DNA of 64,000 nt from contig CP064980.1 of NCBI GenBank assembly GCA_016699535.1, positions 3,604,001-3,668,000 of the forward strand, written 5' to 3'. Every line of letters starts with the position of its first letter. Positions within the stretch are counted from its first letter, which is position 1. Made by a program: the position numbers and the translations under genes. The stretch comes from Myxococcales bacterium. Lineage in GTDB: Bacteria; Myxococcota_A; Polyangia; Polyangiales; GCA-016699535. Positions 47,037 through 57,186 of the stretch are shown here, in pieces. A model generated the notes under the pieces. That model ran no database searches. It saw only the letters and a program-made list of their open reading frames with translations, and was not told where the DNA came from.

Positions 47037-49012
47037 CTAAAAAGAGGGATTGCCCGAAGCAGCAGGCTCTTCGTTGAACAAGCTTCGAAGAGCATCCGGA
47101 CTGCGGATGTTGGACCCTTCTAGCGAGTTTATATCCACCTGGGTCAAATCGACATTTGGAGCAAAGACCTGTTCATGAAAAGCCTTAGCGATGTTGGCAG
47201 CGTCTTCTTTTCTATGTTTGATCTTGTGTTGTGCGCAACCCAAAGCATCGCCCGATGCTCCGATAAGACACAAACGCATGGATGCGGTGTTCTGTAAAAA
47301 TTGCAGACGAATAGCTGCTCGATCTTGCTTATCAAGCCTATCGGAGCGCGCTAAAAACTTCAGCACCCTAGCCTCCAAGGCATTGGCCGCCGTCGGAAAA
47401 CGAGTTGGAATGGGGATTTCTAAACGTCTGAATGCACCGGGATCATGCTGCAACGCACGATCCACCCACATGGCCGACTGCTTTGCTTGACCTATCTGCC
47501 AACTTGCTTCGGCTGCCACCACAAAAAGCCTTGCTCGCAATAATACTTCAGCTTTGCCCAATGTTTTTTCTGCCGCGTTTGCAGCTCGCAGGCTTTCAAT
47601 GTAGCGCCCTGCTCTCAAAAAAGTCTCGGCTTTGAACGCATCGTAATACGCCTGCACTAAGGGTCGCTCATCGCTCTGTTCGGCCTCTCGCAAAGCTTCC
47701 ATACTCACCGACGGCCCAAGGACATCAATGAGATCCCCTGCAAACCAGGGTGGCATGACAGCGCTTTGAGCGGAACCTATCTTGAAGGTGCCTGCAAGCC
47801 TTGAGCCTTCCGATAGCAGGCGCGCAACTTGCTGTCCCGCTCGCCAGGCCTTCATTCGCTGAAACGACGCTTGCATCCACGCCCACAAACGTTTGTAAAA
47901 AACCTTGTCGACGCTTTTTTCTAACTGCTGCTCCGCGCTAACTCGCAATGCCCGGCGATGCAGCAAGGCTAGAATAGCGCGATCCTGTTCTGCTTCGCGA
48001 CTGGTATGCGCACGCCTATCTGGAAGCAACAAAGCTTTTTCGGAAATCTCTGCTGACACATCAGCTTTGCCCATTACCAAGAAGAAGGCCGCAAGACCGC
48101 GCCTTAACTCAGAGAGGTCCACGTTGCGTACATGTGGAGGGCGCTCAGCTCGATAAGGTGCAATCGATTTAAAAGCAGATAAACTCTCTGCAAAACGTCC
48201 TTCGCGCAAGTAGAGATCGGCCAAATCAAGCCATGGATTAGCGTACCATGAGACGGGTACGCGTGTGGCTTCAAGACTGGTTTTCTCCGCTTCATCGAGT
48301 TTAAATAAAGAACGGGAGGCTTCAGCGTAGTTGCTTAGATCGACAGCACTTAGGGTTCGTCGCTCTTGCCGTGCATGCTCGACAGCTTGCTTACAGGCGA
48401 GATACCCAGCCTCATTGTCCCCTGCTTCAAATTCAATCGCGCACAATGCATTGTAGGCCAAGACTTTTTGAAACAACGTATCTTCTTTGAGAGCCAACTT
48501 GGCATATTTGCGCGCTTCTTTGTAACGCCTCAGTTTCATCAAAGGCCACGCTCGCTCGGCAATCATGAGTGGACGGTAGTACTCATTGTAGCGATCCATG
48601 AACGCAATACGTTTTTCGTATTCCTCCATGTCGTAGTACGATGCACCCAGTTCCTTCAATATTCGAGAATGCCAACCCCATGGTTTTTGGGGAGTGGGCA
48701 CTTTGCCGTACTTGCGTTCGTAAAGCTTCAGTGCTTTTTCTAAATGGAATACTGAACGCGGGATATTGGCTTCGGCGTAGTGCTCAACATAGCCAAGAAC
48801 CAAATGAGCAACGTACGAGCTTTTGTTCTTTTCGATTACCTCCTGGGCAAGTTCGCGTGCTTTGATCAGCTTATCGGAACGAGCAAAAGCCCAAGCAAGT
48901 TGTTCATCACTGCTAGCCCGCAGATTTGCAGCTTGGGGCATCGGCGGCAGCTCATCAGCTCGCGCTGGCAGCACCAGCAAACATAGCAAAAAAGAGCAGG
49001 CGATAGTTTCAT
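47037..49012 (-). CDS. Exported TPR-repeat protein (one frameshift near start)
   Basis: About 658 residues, largely helical TPR-like pairs (VAHLVLGYVEHYAEANIPRS, YKEARKYAKLALKEDTLFQK, NAANALEARV region). The true start overlaps the moxR stop (ATGA) and reads MKLSPALF; at A6 48988-48993 one extra base must be removed to continue LLCLLVLPARADELPPMPQ, which completes a good signal peptide. It would be a periplasmic scaffold working with the MoxR/DUF58/transglutaminase set. The frame also runs upstream into moxR, but that part is not homologous to anything sensible. Confidence 0.75.
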
Positions 49013-50019
49013 CGCTTAAGGGTGGTTCGTGCCAGCATCTCAAGCACTGGTTGCAAACACTCGCTAACCACTTGGCTCTCATCGCCGATGCCCGGAACGC
49101 AGTCCAAGCGATGAGCAAAAACGAAGGGCGACAAAACTGCAACATCGTCTGGACTGACAAAGTCACGTCCATGCACTAACGCCCTAGCCTGCAAAGCTGG
49201 CAGCATCAACACCAAAGAACGCGTTGAAACCCCCTGAACAACGCGTGCATCTGAACGCAAAGTCGTTGCAAGTTCAACAAGACCTTCTTGAATCGCTGGC
49301 GAAACAAAGACACTTTCTCGTAAAAGTTTTCGCACCGCAAGGATTTCTTCACGGCTTACTTGCGCTAAGCGCGCAGCTGTCTGCAAACTGGTTTCTGGAT
49401 AGCGAGCAAGCACCCTGAGCTCGGCTTCACGACTAATATGTTTCATGCGGATACAGAACAAAAAGCGATCCAGCTGTGGTGTCGGTAAAGGATAGGTGCC
49501 AGCAACATCGCGCGGATTTTGTGTTGCAATCACAAAAAACAGTTCATCCAGTGGATAAGTCTGGTTATCAACGGTCACCTGTTTTTCCGCCATTGCTTCA
49601 AGCATGGCCGATTGGACTTTGGGCGAGGTGCGGTTAATCTCATCCGCCAACACCACATGCGCAAACAAAGGTCCAGGCCGAAAACTCAACGAAGAACGCT
49701 CAGGATCAAACACACTCGCGCCAGTAATATCGCTGGGCAGTAGATCAGGCGTAAACTGAATGCGCCTAAATGCTCCAAACGCGCTACTACGCTCAGCCCG
49801 GGAGATGCCTTGTCCCAACGCACGTGCCAAGGTGGTTTTTCCGGAACCAGGATAGTCCTCAAGAAGGACATGACCATCGGCAAATAGCGCGATACTAATG
49901 AGCTCGATGACATCGTCGCGACCGACAATCGCGGCACGAAGGCGGGCCATCATCCGATGCATCACTTCTTGTGCCCTTGGGAGTTGCTCAGAACTTATCG
50001 CGACCTGTGGATCTTGCAT
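49009..50019 (-). CDS. MoxR-family AAA+ ATPase
   Basis: Walker A VLLEDYPGSGKTTLARAL, Walker B VVLADEINRTSPKVQSAMLE, sensor FVIATQNPRDVAGTYPLP and arginine region LDRFLFCIRM are all present; 336 residues is normal. MoxR ATPases act as chaperones for protein-complex or metal-cofactor assembly and are usually next to DUF58 and transglutaminase proteins, as here. It lies 29 bp after the transglutaminase stop and overlaps the TPR gene start by four bases. Confidence 0.93.
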   Translation of the reverse strand: MQDPQVAISSEQLPRAQEVMHRMMARLRAAIVGRDDVIELISIALFADGHVLLEDYPGSGKTTLARALGQGISRAERSSAFGAFRRIQFTPDLLPSDITGASVFDPERSSLSFRPGPLFAHVVLADEINRTSPKVQSAMLEAMAEKQVTVDNQTYPLDELFFVIATQNPRDVAGTYPLPTPQLDRFLFCIRMKHISREAELRVLARYPETSLQTAARLAQVSREEILAVRKLLRESVFVSPAIQEGLVELATTLRSDARVVQGVSTRSLVLMLPALQARALVHGRDFVSPDDVAVLSPFVFAHRLDCVPGIGDESQVVSECLQPVLEMLARTTLKR

Positions 50020-50048
50020 GCTATCGCTTCCTACTTGATATCGAAATT

Positions 50049-52233
50049 CTATCTAGAAAACAGCCATGACCATGGCAGAATCAAAGCCCAAAGTCTACGC
50101 CACCAACTCACGTTCTGCCGACGCTCATCCCGCAGATTGCTAAGTGCCGAAGGAAGCGACGCCTGCAGATTCCGCTGAGGATCGGCAAAGGCTGTAGCGA
50201 TGTGAGTATCGCTAAGTTGTCTAAAACTTGGATAGCGTTGTTGCAACCGTCTGGCGAACGCTTCTTGGCTCTCTCCATAGTGTCGTCTTATTCTTAACTC
50301 CGAAAGCACATCCAACGCCGCACGATAAGCATAGTGATTTTTTTTCCGACCACGGGAAAAATGGTAACAAACGCGACGGTAAAATTTGATGACATAGAAG
50401 ATGAAGAGCGTAAGAATGCTTATCCATGCGAGCAGCCACGGGAGCAACTCGACCGCCCGTATTAAAAAGCGACTGGCTTTGGCTGCCGGAGAATCCTTGC
50501 CCATTTGCAAAGGACGCTCTCCGCGCAGCAGCTCCCCAATAATCGCTGCAGATCCGGATCAGGCGGTGGTGGTGGCGAATCAAGACTTTGCTCCGGAAAG
50601 ATGTCCATCACGATCCAACCGAGGTCTTGAAAATAAACTTCCGGCCAAGCATGTGAATCTGCGCTGCTGAGCAGTAGAGCTGAGCCTCCCTGTCTGGCAG
50701 CTTCATTAATCGCATAGCCGGTTGCTACACGTGAGGGAATGCCGAGCTGGCGCAAAAGGTAGACGGCCGCGTGCGCAAAATGAATGCAATAGCCTATTTT
50801 TTCCCCAAACAAAAAAGCAGCTGTTGGATCTTCCGCGTTCGCGTAACCGTGCCGTAAACTGTAGGTGCCGTGAGAGCCTAGCCAACTGACCACAGCAACG
50901 GATTTGGCCATCGGATCGCTCTTTAGGGCTTCTGGCATCTCATCCACAATGCTCTGGGCCAGCTTGTCGTAACGAGGATCTTTGGGCGCCGCCAAATAGT
51001 ACTTCCACTCCGAAGCCGTCCATTCTTTCTTTCCAGCTTCAGCTCCTATTAGGGCTAAGTATTCAGTATCCAGAGCGGCCGACTCGACCTCGTAGCTTCT
51101 TAAAAACCGTGATGGATTACTGTTTTCGGTTGCTGTTAAGCTAATCGGCGACTCGAGCCCAGGAGGTCTTGAATGATCCGCCAACAAGGCCATCGTTGTT
51201 TTTAGATCTTTGCGAACGCCCGCTACAACAAAATCGTGTGGTATCGCAAACGAGGTGGTCGGAAAACCTGGAGCAATATCTGTATCGACATCGTCACGCG
51301 TAGTGGTGACCAAACGTCGGCCGTTGTACTGACTGAAAGCGTTTTGTCTAAAGTAGTAAACGCCTTGGGGCGGTGAATAATCATCGTGAAATAAGACCAC
51401 GGCAACCGGTGAGCGGTCGGCTTCGTCGTTGTAGTTGTCACGAAACTCCATTTCTTCGGTACTATGCTGGCCTTTGCCCGATTGTTCTTTGTTCTTTTTT
51501 TGCTGGCCTTGTTGTTTGTTCTTTCCACGAAGGCCCAGCGCATCTCCAGCAACCGATGGCGTCGGCAGTCCCAACACCTGCGTGCCGGCAACCACGACTC
51601 CGAGTATCAACAAAAAGAAAAGCCCCATGCTTAAGGCTCGCCACAAGCCTTTCGCTCGATTGATGACAAAAAAAGCTAGCAGCGAGACGGCCACGCCAAT
51701 CAACAAAATGGCCAGAGCCGGATCCTTGCCCTGCGTCAATAAGGGGTCAGCAAGTTCGAAGGGGCGGTTGATGGATCCATAACGATGAGCGGCTAGCAAC
51801 TGGGTAAAACTTACACACACAAGCGCTATCTCTAGCAGCACAAAATAACGGAAGCGCAAAGCCAAACTCCGAGCCATAAGCGCAACGGAATAGCAACAAA
51901 TAAAAAAACCAAGGTCTTGAGCAAAAGCAAAACGCGAAGTTGTATCGAGAAAAGAAACAAAAGAGAGCGAGGACAGTATCCAGCTACGAACAAACAAACC
52001 CAAAAGAAAAGCAGAACAGAAATCAGCACGAGAGCAGCAAGACGCACGCGCTTTTTCAACAACAAGTGCGCAGTGACAACGCCAAGCACTGCTCCCGTGC
52101 CGGCACTCACTCGCATCGAAAAGCTGGAAATGGACCATAATAAAGCGACAGCCGAAACCCCATAAGCCAAGGCCGAAATAAGTGTTAGACTCCAGCTTCC
52201 GGACAAAGGCCCGTTGTTCTTATGACCCGGCAT
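50049..52233 (-). CDS. TgpA-type membrane transglutaminase with DUF4129 tail (two frameshifts)
   Basis: Several N-terminal membrane helices, then a periplasmic transglutaminase-like domain: KIGYCIHFAHAAVYLLRQLG gives the catalytic Cys, SSADSHAWPEVYFQDLGW the His and IVMDIFPEQ the Asp. A further helix (LLPWLLAWISILTLFIFYVI) and a C-terminal DUF4129-like segment with RRHYGESQEAFARRLQQ follow. The frame changes near 51975-51990 and at CCCC 50534-50537 (GGGG coding), where LLGELLRGERP is the expected continuation. About 728 residues overall. Start codon overlaps the DUF58 stop (TAATG). Substrate unknown; the family is linked to envelope functions. Confidence 0.85.
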
Positions 52234-53543
52234 TAAGCGCTCCGCCTTAGCTCACGTTTATCGCTCATGGAATGCAGGTAGCTGTCTCCACTTTTCCGGT
52301 CAAGGATATCAACACTCGCACCCATTTTCTTAAGCGAAATGAGTAGCTCTTGCAACTCGGTCTTCGTAAAGACATCGGATCTGTTTGCATTGAAAAGAAA
52401 ACGCGTCAATAGCTTCGGAGGATGTTCCTGTGGCGCGCCGTCGATCCCTATGACGACATGCACGCCCGCGGCAAACTCACTGATACACTCCCGCAACTGT
52501 TCAAGCCACTCGCCCTGTTGGGTTGGGGGACAAAACACCAACAAACTGGAAAAACCAAGTTTGCGTTGAGCAGACACAAATTGACGTAGTTCGGTCTTCT
52601 TTTCCTTGTTCCGTTGTTTTGAAAGCTGGATAAGCTCCAATGCTTTTGCAACGTCAACGGCAAGCTCCGAGCTACCATCGGCACCAAACAACCAGTCTTC
52701 CCCCAAAGCCTGTTGTTCGATCGCAACGCGCGCTACGGCTGCACTTGCATCATCGTTAGGCCCCTCAACCAAATAAGCTAACACTTTTGTCGTTTTGCTA
52801 AACGCCCGTTCGGGAAAACGCGTCATCAGTTTACGCGTGCGCGCAAAAAGCTTCCAATGAATGAGGCGTGCAGGATCCCCGGGGTTGTAGCGACGGAGCT
52901 CGACACGGTCTCCTTCGGCGAGCCCTCGTGGATGTGCCAGGTCTTCCCCTCCAGCGTAGGCACTTAGCAGCGGACTGCGATCCAATGCGCCTGTCCATGG
53001 CAATACCTTTAACTCAAGCAGCTGCGCGGATTCAAAAACAATCCGACTCAAGCCCAGAATATCTTGGATAAAAAAACGACGCTTAAGGTTTTTGTACTGG
53101 CCACGCTCCAAAAGACGAACACGCTCATGCAGCACACGGCTTCTATTAATACAATCAAGCTCCGCGATATTGGGCTCATACCACTGCCACCTCAAATCAA
53201 CCCACGGGAGCCAAGAGACCGCTTTGAGCGCAAAATCTGTTTCCACCTGCAGACAGGTCTCAAGGCTAAGGGCCTTGCATCGAAGCCGTCGCAAGCGAAG
53301 GTGCGAGAGCAATGCAACAGTCACCGTGCTCAGTACGGAAAAGCCAAGCAAAGCAAGCGCGGAATAGGACAGCACGAGCACGACAAGGTCCATTTGCCGA
53401 AGCCCCCACCATTGAAGAGCAAAGGGAGCAAGCACGAGCAGCGAAAAGCCAAGGGAACTCAACGGAAACAAATTGCGAACGGTGTGGGTAGTCCTTGCAA
53501 TGCCTTTCAGCAACTTTCCTTTCGATGAGCCTTTGTTCTTCAC
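52233..53543 (-). CDS. DUF58 domain-containing membrane protein
   Basis: Two N-terminal membrane helices (LLVLAPFALQWWGL, LVLSYSALALLGFSVLSTVT) and then the DUF58 signature RRYNPGDPARLIHWKLFART with a von Willebrand A-like C-terminal region. Starts with GTG. On the minus strand TATAAT lies at 53559-53554, giving a leader of about four bases, so the transcript may be nearly leaderless; no -35 is clear. First gene of the DUF58-TgpA-MoxR-TPR-thioredoxin run and divergent from a lipoprotein gene only 24 bp away. Confidence 0.88.
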   Translation of the reverse strand: MKNKGSSKGKLLKGIARTTHTVRNLFPLSSLGFSLLVLAPFALQWWGLRQMDLVVLVLSYSALALLGFSVLSTVTVALLSHLRLRRLRCKALSLETCLQVETDFALKAVSWLPWVDLRWQWYEPNIAELDCINRSRVLHERVRLLERGQYKNLKRRFFIQDILGLSRIVFESAQLLELKVLPWTGALDRSPLLSAYAGGEDLAHPRGLAEGDRVELRRYNPGDPARLIHWKLFARTRKLMTRFPERAFSKTTKVLAYLVEGPNDDASAAVARVAIEQQALGEDWLFGADGSSELAVDVAKALELIQLSKQRNKEKKTELRQFVSAQRKLGFSSLLVFCPPTQQGEWLEQLRECISEFAAGVHVVIGIDGAPQEHPPKLLTRFLFNANRSDVFTKTELQELLISLKKMGASVDILDRKSGDSYLHSMSDKRELRRSA

Positions 53544-53567
53544 AATAGAAATATTATAGTTGCTTTC

Positions 53568-54131
53568 ATGTTAAAGCACAGAGACTTGATTGGTTTTATC
53601 TTGGCCCTATGCTCGCTAGCCGCCTGCGCCTCGAGCCCAAAGGCTAAAACAGTACCACAGAAAGCCAAAGAGGTCGCAGTGCAGGTCCACAACAATCAAC
53701 GCATCGACGTTGTGGTTGGCGCAATGGGAGGCACGCTATCGCTTGGAAGCAATGCTGAGTTACGCATTCCCGAAGGAGCCATTCCAATCAAAACAGAGAT
53801 TCATTTTCGCTTCGACAGCGATTCTTCTCTTGCAACGCAAAGCTCAACGCGCCGGCATATCGGCCCCACCGTGCACATCGGCCCTGAGCTTGGCTTTGCA
53901 AAAGCGATTGAGCTACGGGTGCGTGCTCCACAATCTTCAAACCAGCTCGGCGAAGGCGACTTGTCTTTGTTTATTGAAAAACAGAGCCCGGATCAGCGCG
54001 GTCTCGGTCTCGGCGGAACACGCACACGCTGGGAATACTGGCCCGCGAAAAGAGACGGTGAGTACCTAAGCGCTCAACTTAACGAAGTGTACGATTTCCG
54101 CATGCAGTTTGTTGTGGAAGCTGAAGAATAA
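53568..54131 (+). CDS. Lipoprotein with ZU5-like domain
   Basis: Signal peptide with lipobox SLAAC (Cys20), a Lys/Ala/Val linker, then a beta domain with GAMGGTLSLGSNAELRIPEG and AIPIKTEIHFRF resembling ZU5 domains, and VYDFRMQFVVEAEE at the end. 187 residues. Probably a periplasmic or outer-membrane protein-protein contact module. Divergent from DUF58 and convergent with the TPM protein gene. Confidence 0.8.
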   Translation: MLKHRDLIGFILALCSLAACASSPKAKTVPQKAKEVAVQVHNNQRIDVVVGAMGGTLSLGSNAELRIPEGAIPIKTEIHFRFDSDSSLATQSSTRRHIGPTVHIGPELGFAKAIELRVRAPQSSNQLGEGDLSLFIEKQSPDQRGLGLGGTRTRWEYWPAKRDGEYLSAQLNEVYDFRMQFVVEAEE

Positions 54132-54139
54132 AAGCAGCT

Positions 54140-54769
54140 CTAGTGGCTTACTACTTTGTTGGCTAACTCGTTTTCGTCGTCAGTTTGCAGGGGAAGCACT
54201 TCGCCGACTTGGGTGGCCAGTGCATGGATGACTTTGCAGATACCTTCAGCAGCACGTTTTTCGTGAATCGCCTGCACGATGGTTTTTACGTGCTGTTGCC
54301 AGCCTTCAGTTTGAACTTTTTCATGAATGCCGCGGTCGGCTAAAATTTCGACGCGTTTCTCAAGCGCAGAGATGAGCAGCAGCACGCCCACGCGGTTTTT
54401 GGTTTCCGCTATATTGTTGTCCAAAAAAGCAAGTTTTGCTTGACGGTGAACTGCAGCTTGCTCCAGCGCATCGGGCGCAAGCAAGCGCAGCAGCGGCGGC
54501 AGGCCGCAAAGAAACCAGCTCAAAGCAAGCAAAGGAAGCTGAAGTGCAATCAGCCAATCGGCAGACACCAAAGGGCAGCCATAGTGAATCGTCAGCACTG
54601 CGCTCAGCGTGAGCAGTCCGCTACCAAGGCCGCGCCATAAAAGGTAGGCGTCGCTTCTTTCAACCTCGGCCACCACGATTTCGACGTCGCCCAGGGTTTC
54701 GACCTCAGCGATTTTTTCTTCGATCTTGCGTTTATCGTCACTGCTTAAAATCCTCGCCATGACTACCAT
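54140..54769 (-). CDS. TPM-domain membrane protein
   Basis: 209 residues: an N-terminal TPM half (KRKIEEKIAEVETLGDVEIVV), two membrane helices (LLTLSAVLTIHYG, LIALQLPLLALSWFLCG), then the second TPM half (RVGVLLLISALEKRVEILAD and IVQAIHEKRAAEGICKVIHAL). This is the shortened YgcG-type partner typically placed after LemA and YgcG. The start overlaps the end of the preceding TPM gene. Role in envelope integrity is not established. Confidence 0.85.
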   Translation of the reverse strand: MVVMARILSSDDKRKIEEKIAEVETLGDVEIVVAEVERSDAYLLWRGLGSGLLTLSAVLTIHYGCPLVSADWLIALQLPLLALSWFLCGLPPLLRLLAPDALEQAAVHRQAKLAFLDNNIAETKNRVGVLLLISALEKRVEILADRGIHEKVQTEGWQQHVKTIVQAIHEKRAAEGICKVIHALATQVGEVLPLQTDDENELANKVVSH

Positions 54770-55626
54770 CCCCCCGAAGCGCCGCCGCCGCCAAAGCCGC
54801 CGCCTCCACCGCCGAAACCACCGCCACCGCCAAAGCCGCCACCTCCACCGAAGCCACCACCGTAGTACATGCCTCCGGCTCCTGCGCGCGGCGATGCGGA
54901 AAAGATCGAGCCGAAGAAAAGGCCCGAAAGGAAGCCGATGATGCCGTGCAAAATAAAAAAGCCAAGCAATCCGCCCGCAACAACCATAATGGGAATGCGC
55001 GCTGCCTTAGGCAGCATGCGAGAGACCATGCTGAAAAAGAAAAGCGGCAAAAGCAAGAGCATCCACCCCGGGCCCTGCCTGCGTTGCTTAGCGCGTGGCG
55101 GTGGCCCGAGCGATTCGCCCTTGGCTGCTTTCATGAGCGCATCGAAAACTGCATTGATGCCTTCAGCAAAGTTTTGAGCGCGAAACGATGGCGTAGCATA
55201 CTGGTCAATGATGCGCTTGGCTAGGGCATCCGGGATGGCTCCCTCTAAACCGTAGCCCACTTCAATGCGCATGCGCCTTTCCTGAACCGCGAGCAAAAAA
55301 AGCAGCCCGTCATCCCGCTTTTTATCACCCAGTTTCCATTGCTCAACGGTGCGAATCGAAAAATCTTCGATGGGATCGCCATCCAAGGTGGGCACACTCA
55401 AAAACGCAAACTGATGGCCGGTTTGCTGTTCATAAGCAGCAAGCTTTTTCTCAAGCTCGGAGCGTGCGCCGGCGCCAAGCACCCCCGCTAGATCGGTAAC
55501 CCGTGCATTAAGGGCTGGTGGATCAAGGGCACCTGCCGAGTTCGGAAGGAAACAAAGAAGTGCAAGCATCGAAGCGAGCGCACCGACTGTCCATCTTCGT
55601 AGCACCGCTCGTATCGCAGTAGGCAT
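54763..55626 (-). CDS. TPM-domain protein, YgcG-like, with Gly-rich tail
   Basis: Signal peptide (SMLALLCFLPNSAGA), a periplasmic TPM domain (LNARVTDLAGVLGAGARSEL, DPIEDFSIRTVEQWKLGDKK, RMRIEVGYGLEGAIPDALAK), a membrane helix pair and a tail of Gly/Phe repeats (GGGFGGGGGFGGGGGFGG). 287 residues. Sits between lemA and the second TPM gene; the lemA-ygcG pairing is widely conserved. Confidence 0.9.
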   Translation of the reverse strand: MPTAIRAVLRRWTVGALASMLALLCFLPNSAGALDPPALNARVTDLAGVLGAGARSELEKKLAAYEQQTGHQFAFLSVPTLDGDPIEDFSIRTVEQWKLGDKKRDDGLLFLLAVQERRMRIEVGYGLEGAIPDALAKRIIDQYATPSFRAQNFAEGINAVFDALMKAAKGESLGPPPRAKQRRQGPGWMLLLLPLFFFSMVSRMLPKAARIPIMVVAGGLLGFFILHGIIGFLSGLFFGSIFSASPRAGAGGMYYGGGFGGGGGFGGGGGFGGGGGGFGGGGASGGW

Positions 55627-55641
55627 TCCTCAGGCCCTACC

Positions 55642-56226
55642 CTACTCGAACTTTACTTCAGGGGCTCGGTCAGCGCCTTCAATCGTGCCTTCAAAGGTAG
55701 GCCTGGTTTCTTTGCCCCGCATTCTCGCGCCAATCATGCTGGGAAAGCGCAACACCACTTTGTTGTACTCAGCAACCGATTCAATAAAGCGACGGCGCGC
55801 CACTGCAATGCGGTTTTCCGTGCCCTCGAGCTGCACCATCAAATCACGATAGGCTTGCGAGGCTTTAAGATCGGGATAGCGCTCGACGGTAACGAGTAAA
55901 CGCGACAAGGCGCCTGAAAGCTTAGCTTGAGCTTGCTCAAATTGTTTAAAGCGCGCCGGATCATCAAGGATGCTCGAATCAACCTGCATGCTCGATACCT
56001 TGGAGCGTGCTTCAATCACGTTTTGCAAAGTATCTTGCTCGAAATCAGCTGCCCCTTTAACGGTCTTGACCAGATTGGGCACAAGCTCCGCTCGGCGTTG
56101 GTATTGGTTTTCAACTTCCGCCCACGATGCTTTGACGTCTTCGTCGCGCTCGATAACAGCGTTGAAACCACAACCCGAAGCAAACACAGCAGGCAGCAAG
56201 AAAAAGAATAGAAGTTTATGTTTCAT
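55642..56226 (-). CDS. lemA: LemA family lipoprotein
   Basis: Signal peptide with lipobox FASGC (Cys19) and the LemA helical core: EVENQYQRRAELVPNLVKTV and YPDLKASQAYRDLMVQLEGT are diagnostic. Start taken at MKHKLLFF; the frame is open 18 codons further. 194 residues. A conserved partner of the two TPM proteins encoded directly downstream; all three likely work at the inner face of the envelope. Divergent from msrA. Confidence 0.92.
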   Translation of the reverse strand: MKHKLLFFFLLPAVFASGCGFNAVIERDEDVKASWAEVENQYQRRAELVPNLVKTVKGAADFEQDTLQNVIEARSKVSSMQVDSSILDDPARFKQFEQAQAKLSGALSRLLVTVERYPDLKASQAYRDLMVQLEGTENRIAVARRRFIESVAEYNKVVLRFPSMIGARMRGKETRPTFEGTIEGADRAPEVKFE

Positions 56227-56423
56227 GAGCGTTCTTTTAAGCATGGCGAACAAAGGACGCAAGGGCGCTAAAACAGCCACATGCCAGAGTTGGCATTAAA
56301 ATATCATAGAAAACGCCAAACCTGTCATTAAATAGGCGCAAAAACAGACAAAACAGTCATGGCGAAAAACTCATCTAATGTTTTTCCAGGCAAGCATTTT
56401 ACGCAAAGCCAAGATAGCGTTAA

Positions 56424-57062
56424 ATGGATCGCATGTTCCGCTTTATCCAAGTTGCCCTGCTTTTTGTTTTCGCCTGCCATGCGCAAAGTCATGCTGAGGA
56501 TAAAGCAATTTCCAAGCAGCCATCTAAACAACAAAGCGCTTATGCCGAAGCAACCTTTGCCGGTGGATGTTTTTGGTGCATGGAAAAACCTTTTGACATG
56601 TTGCCAGGCGTGATTGCCACGATCGCTGGGTATACCGGCGGGCACACGAAAAACCCAAGCTACAACGAAGTAAGCAGCGGCAATACAGGTCATGCAGAAG
56701 CAGTGCGCGTGCGTTACGATCCAAAAAGAACTAGCTATAAGAAACTACTTGATGTCTTTTGGCACAACATCGATCCCACAGTTAAGGACCGACAGTTTTG
56801 CGATGTGGGCAAACAATATCGCAGTGCAATTTTTTATCACGACGCAAAACAAAAGAAGCTGGCCGAATCATCAAAGCTAGCCATTGAAAAAGCAAAACAC
56901 TTTAAGACACCACTGAAAACGCTGATTCGAAAAGCCGGACCTTTTTATCCTGCTGAAGACTACCACCAGGACTTTTACAAAACGCATCCAGAAACCTACC
57001 GAAATTATTCGCTAAGCTGCGGCCGCGAAAAAGCCCTGCAAAGACTGTGGAGTGAACCTTAG
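56424..57062 (+). CDS. msrA: Peptide methionine-S-sulfoxide reductase, exported (MsrA)
   Basis: The MsrA core is clear: TFAGGCFWCMEKPFDMLPGV with catalytic Cys, TGGHTKNPSYNEVSSGNTGHAEAV, and CGREKAL near the end. Ahead of it a signal peptide (IQVALLFVFACHAQSHA) indicates a periplasmic enzyme, less common than cytoplasmic MsrA; the hydrophobic stretch could alternatively be a lipobox-like FACHA. 212 residues. An ATG three codons in is also possible. Repairs oxidised methionine in exported proteins. Confidence 0.92.
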   Translation: MDRMFRFIQVALLFVFACHAQSHAEDKAISKQPSKQQSAYAEATFAGGCFWCMEKPFDMLPGVIATIAGYTGGHTKNPSYNEVSSGNTGHAEAVRVRYDPKRTSYKKLLDVFWHNIDPTVKDRQFCDVGKQYRSAIFYHDAKQKKLAESSKLAIEKAKHFKTPLKTLIRKAGPFYPAEDYHQDFYKTHPETYRNYSLSCGREKALQRLWSEP

Positions 57063-57186
57063 CGTCATTGTTGAATCGCTCCATGAACGCTCAAAGCAAG
57101 AATCTTTTTAGATTTATTCGAAGCGAAGGGCTCGATTGCGCTATTGGGCTGTCATCAGGACAAAACTCTGTTAGCGTCCCAGGCCT

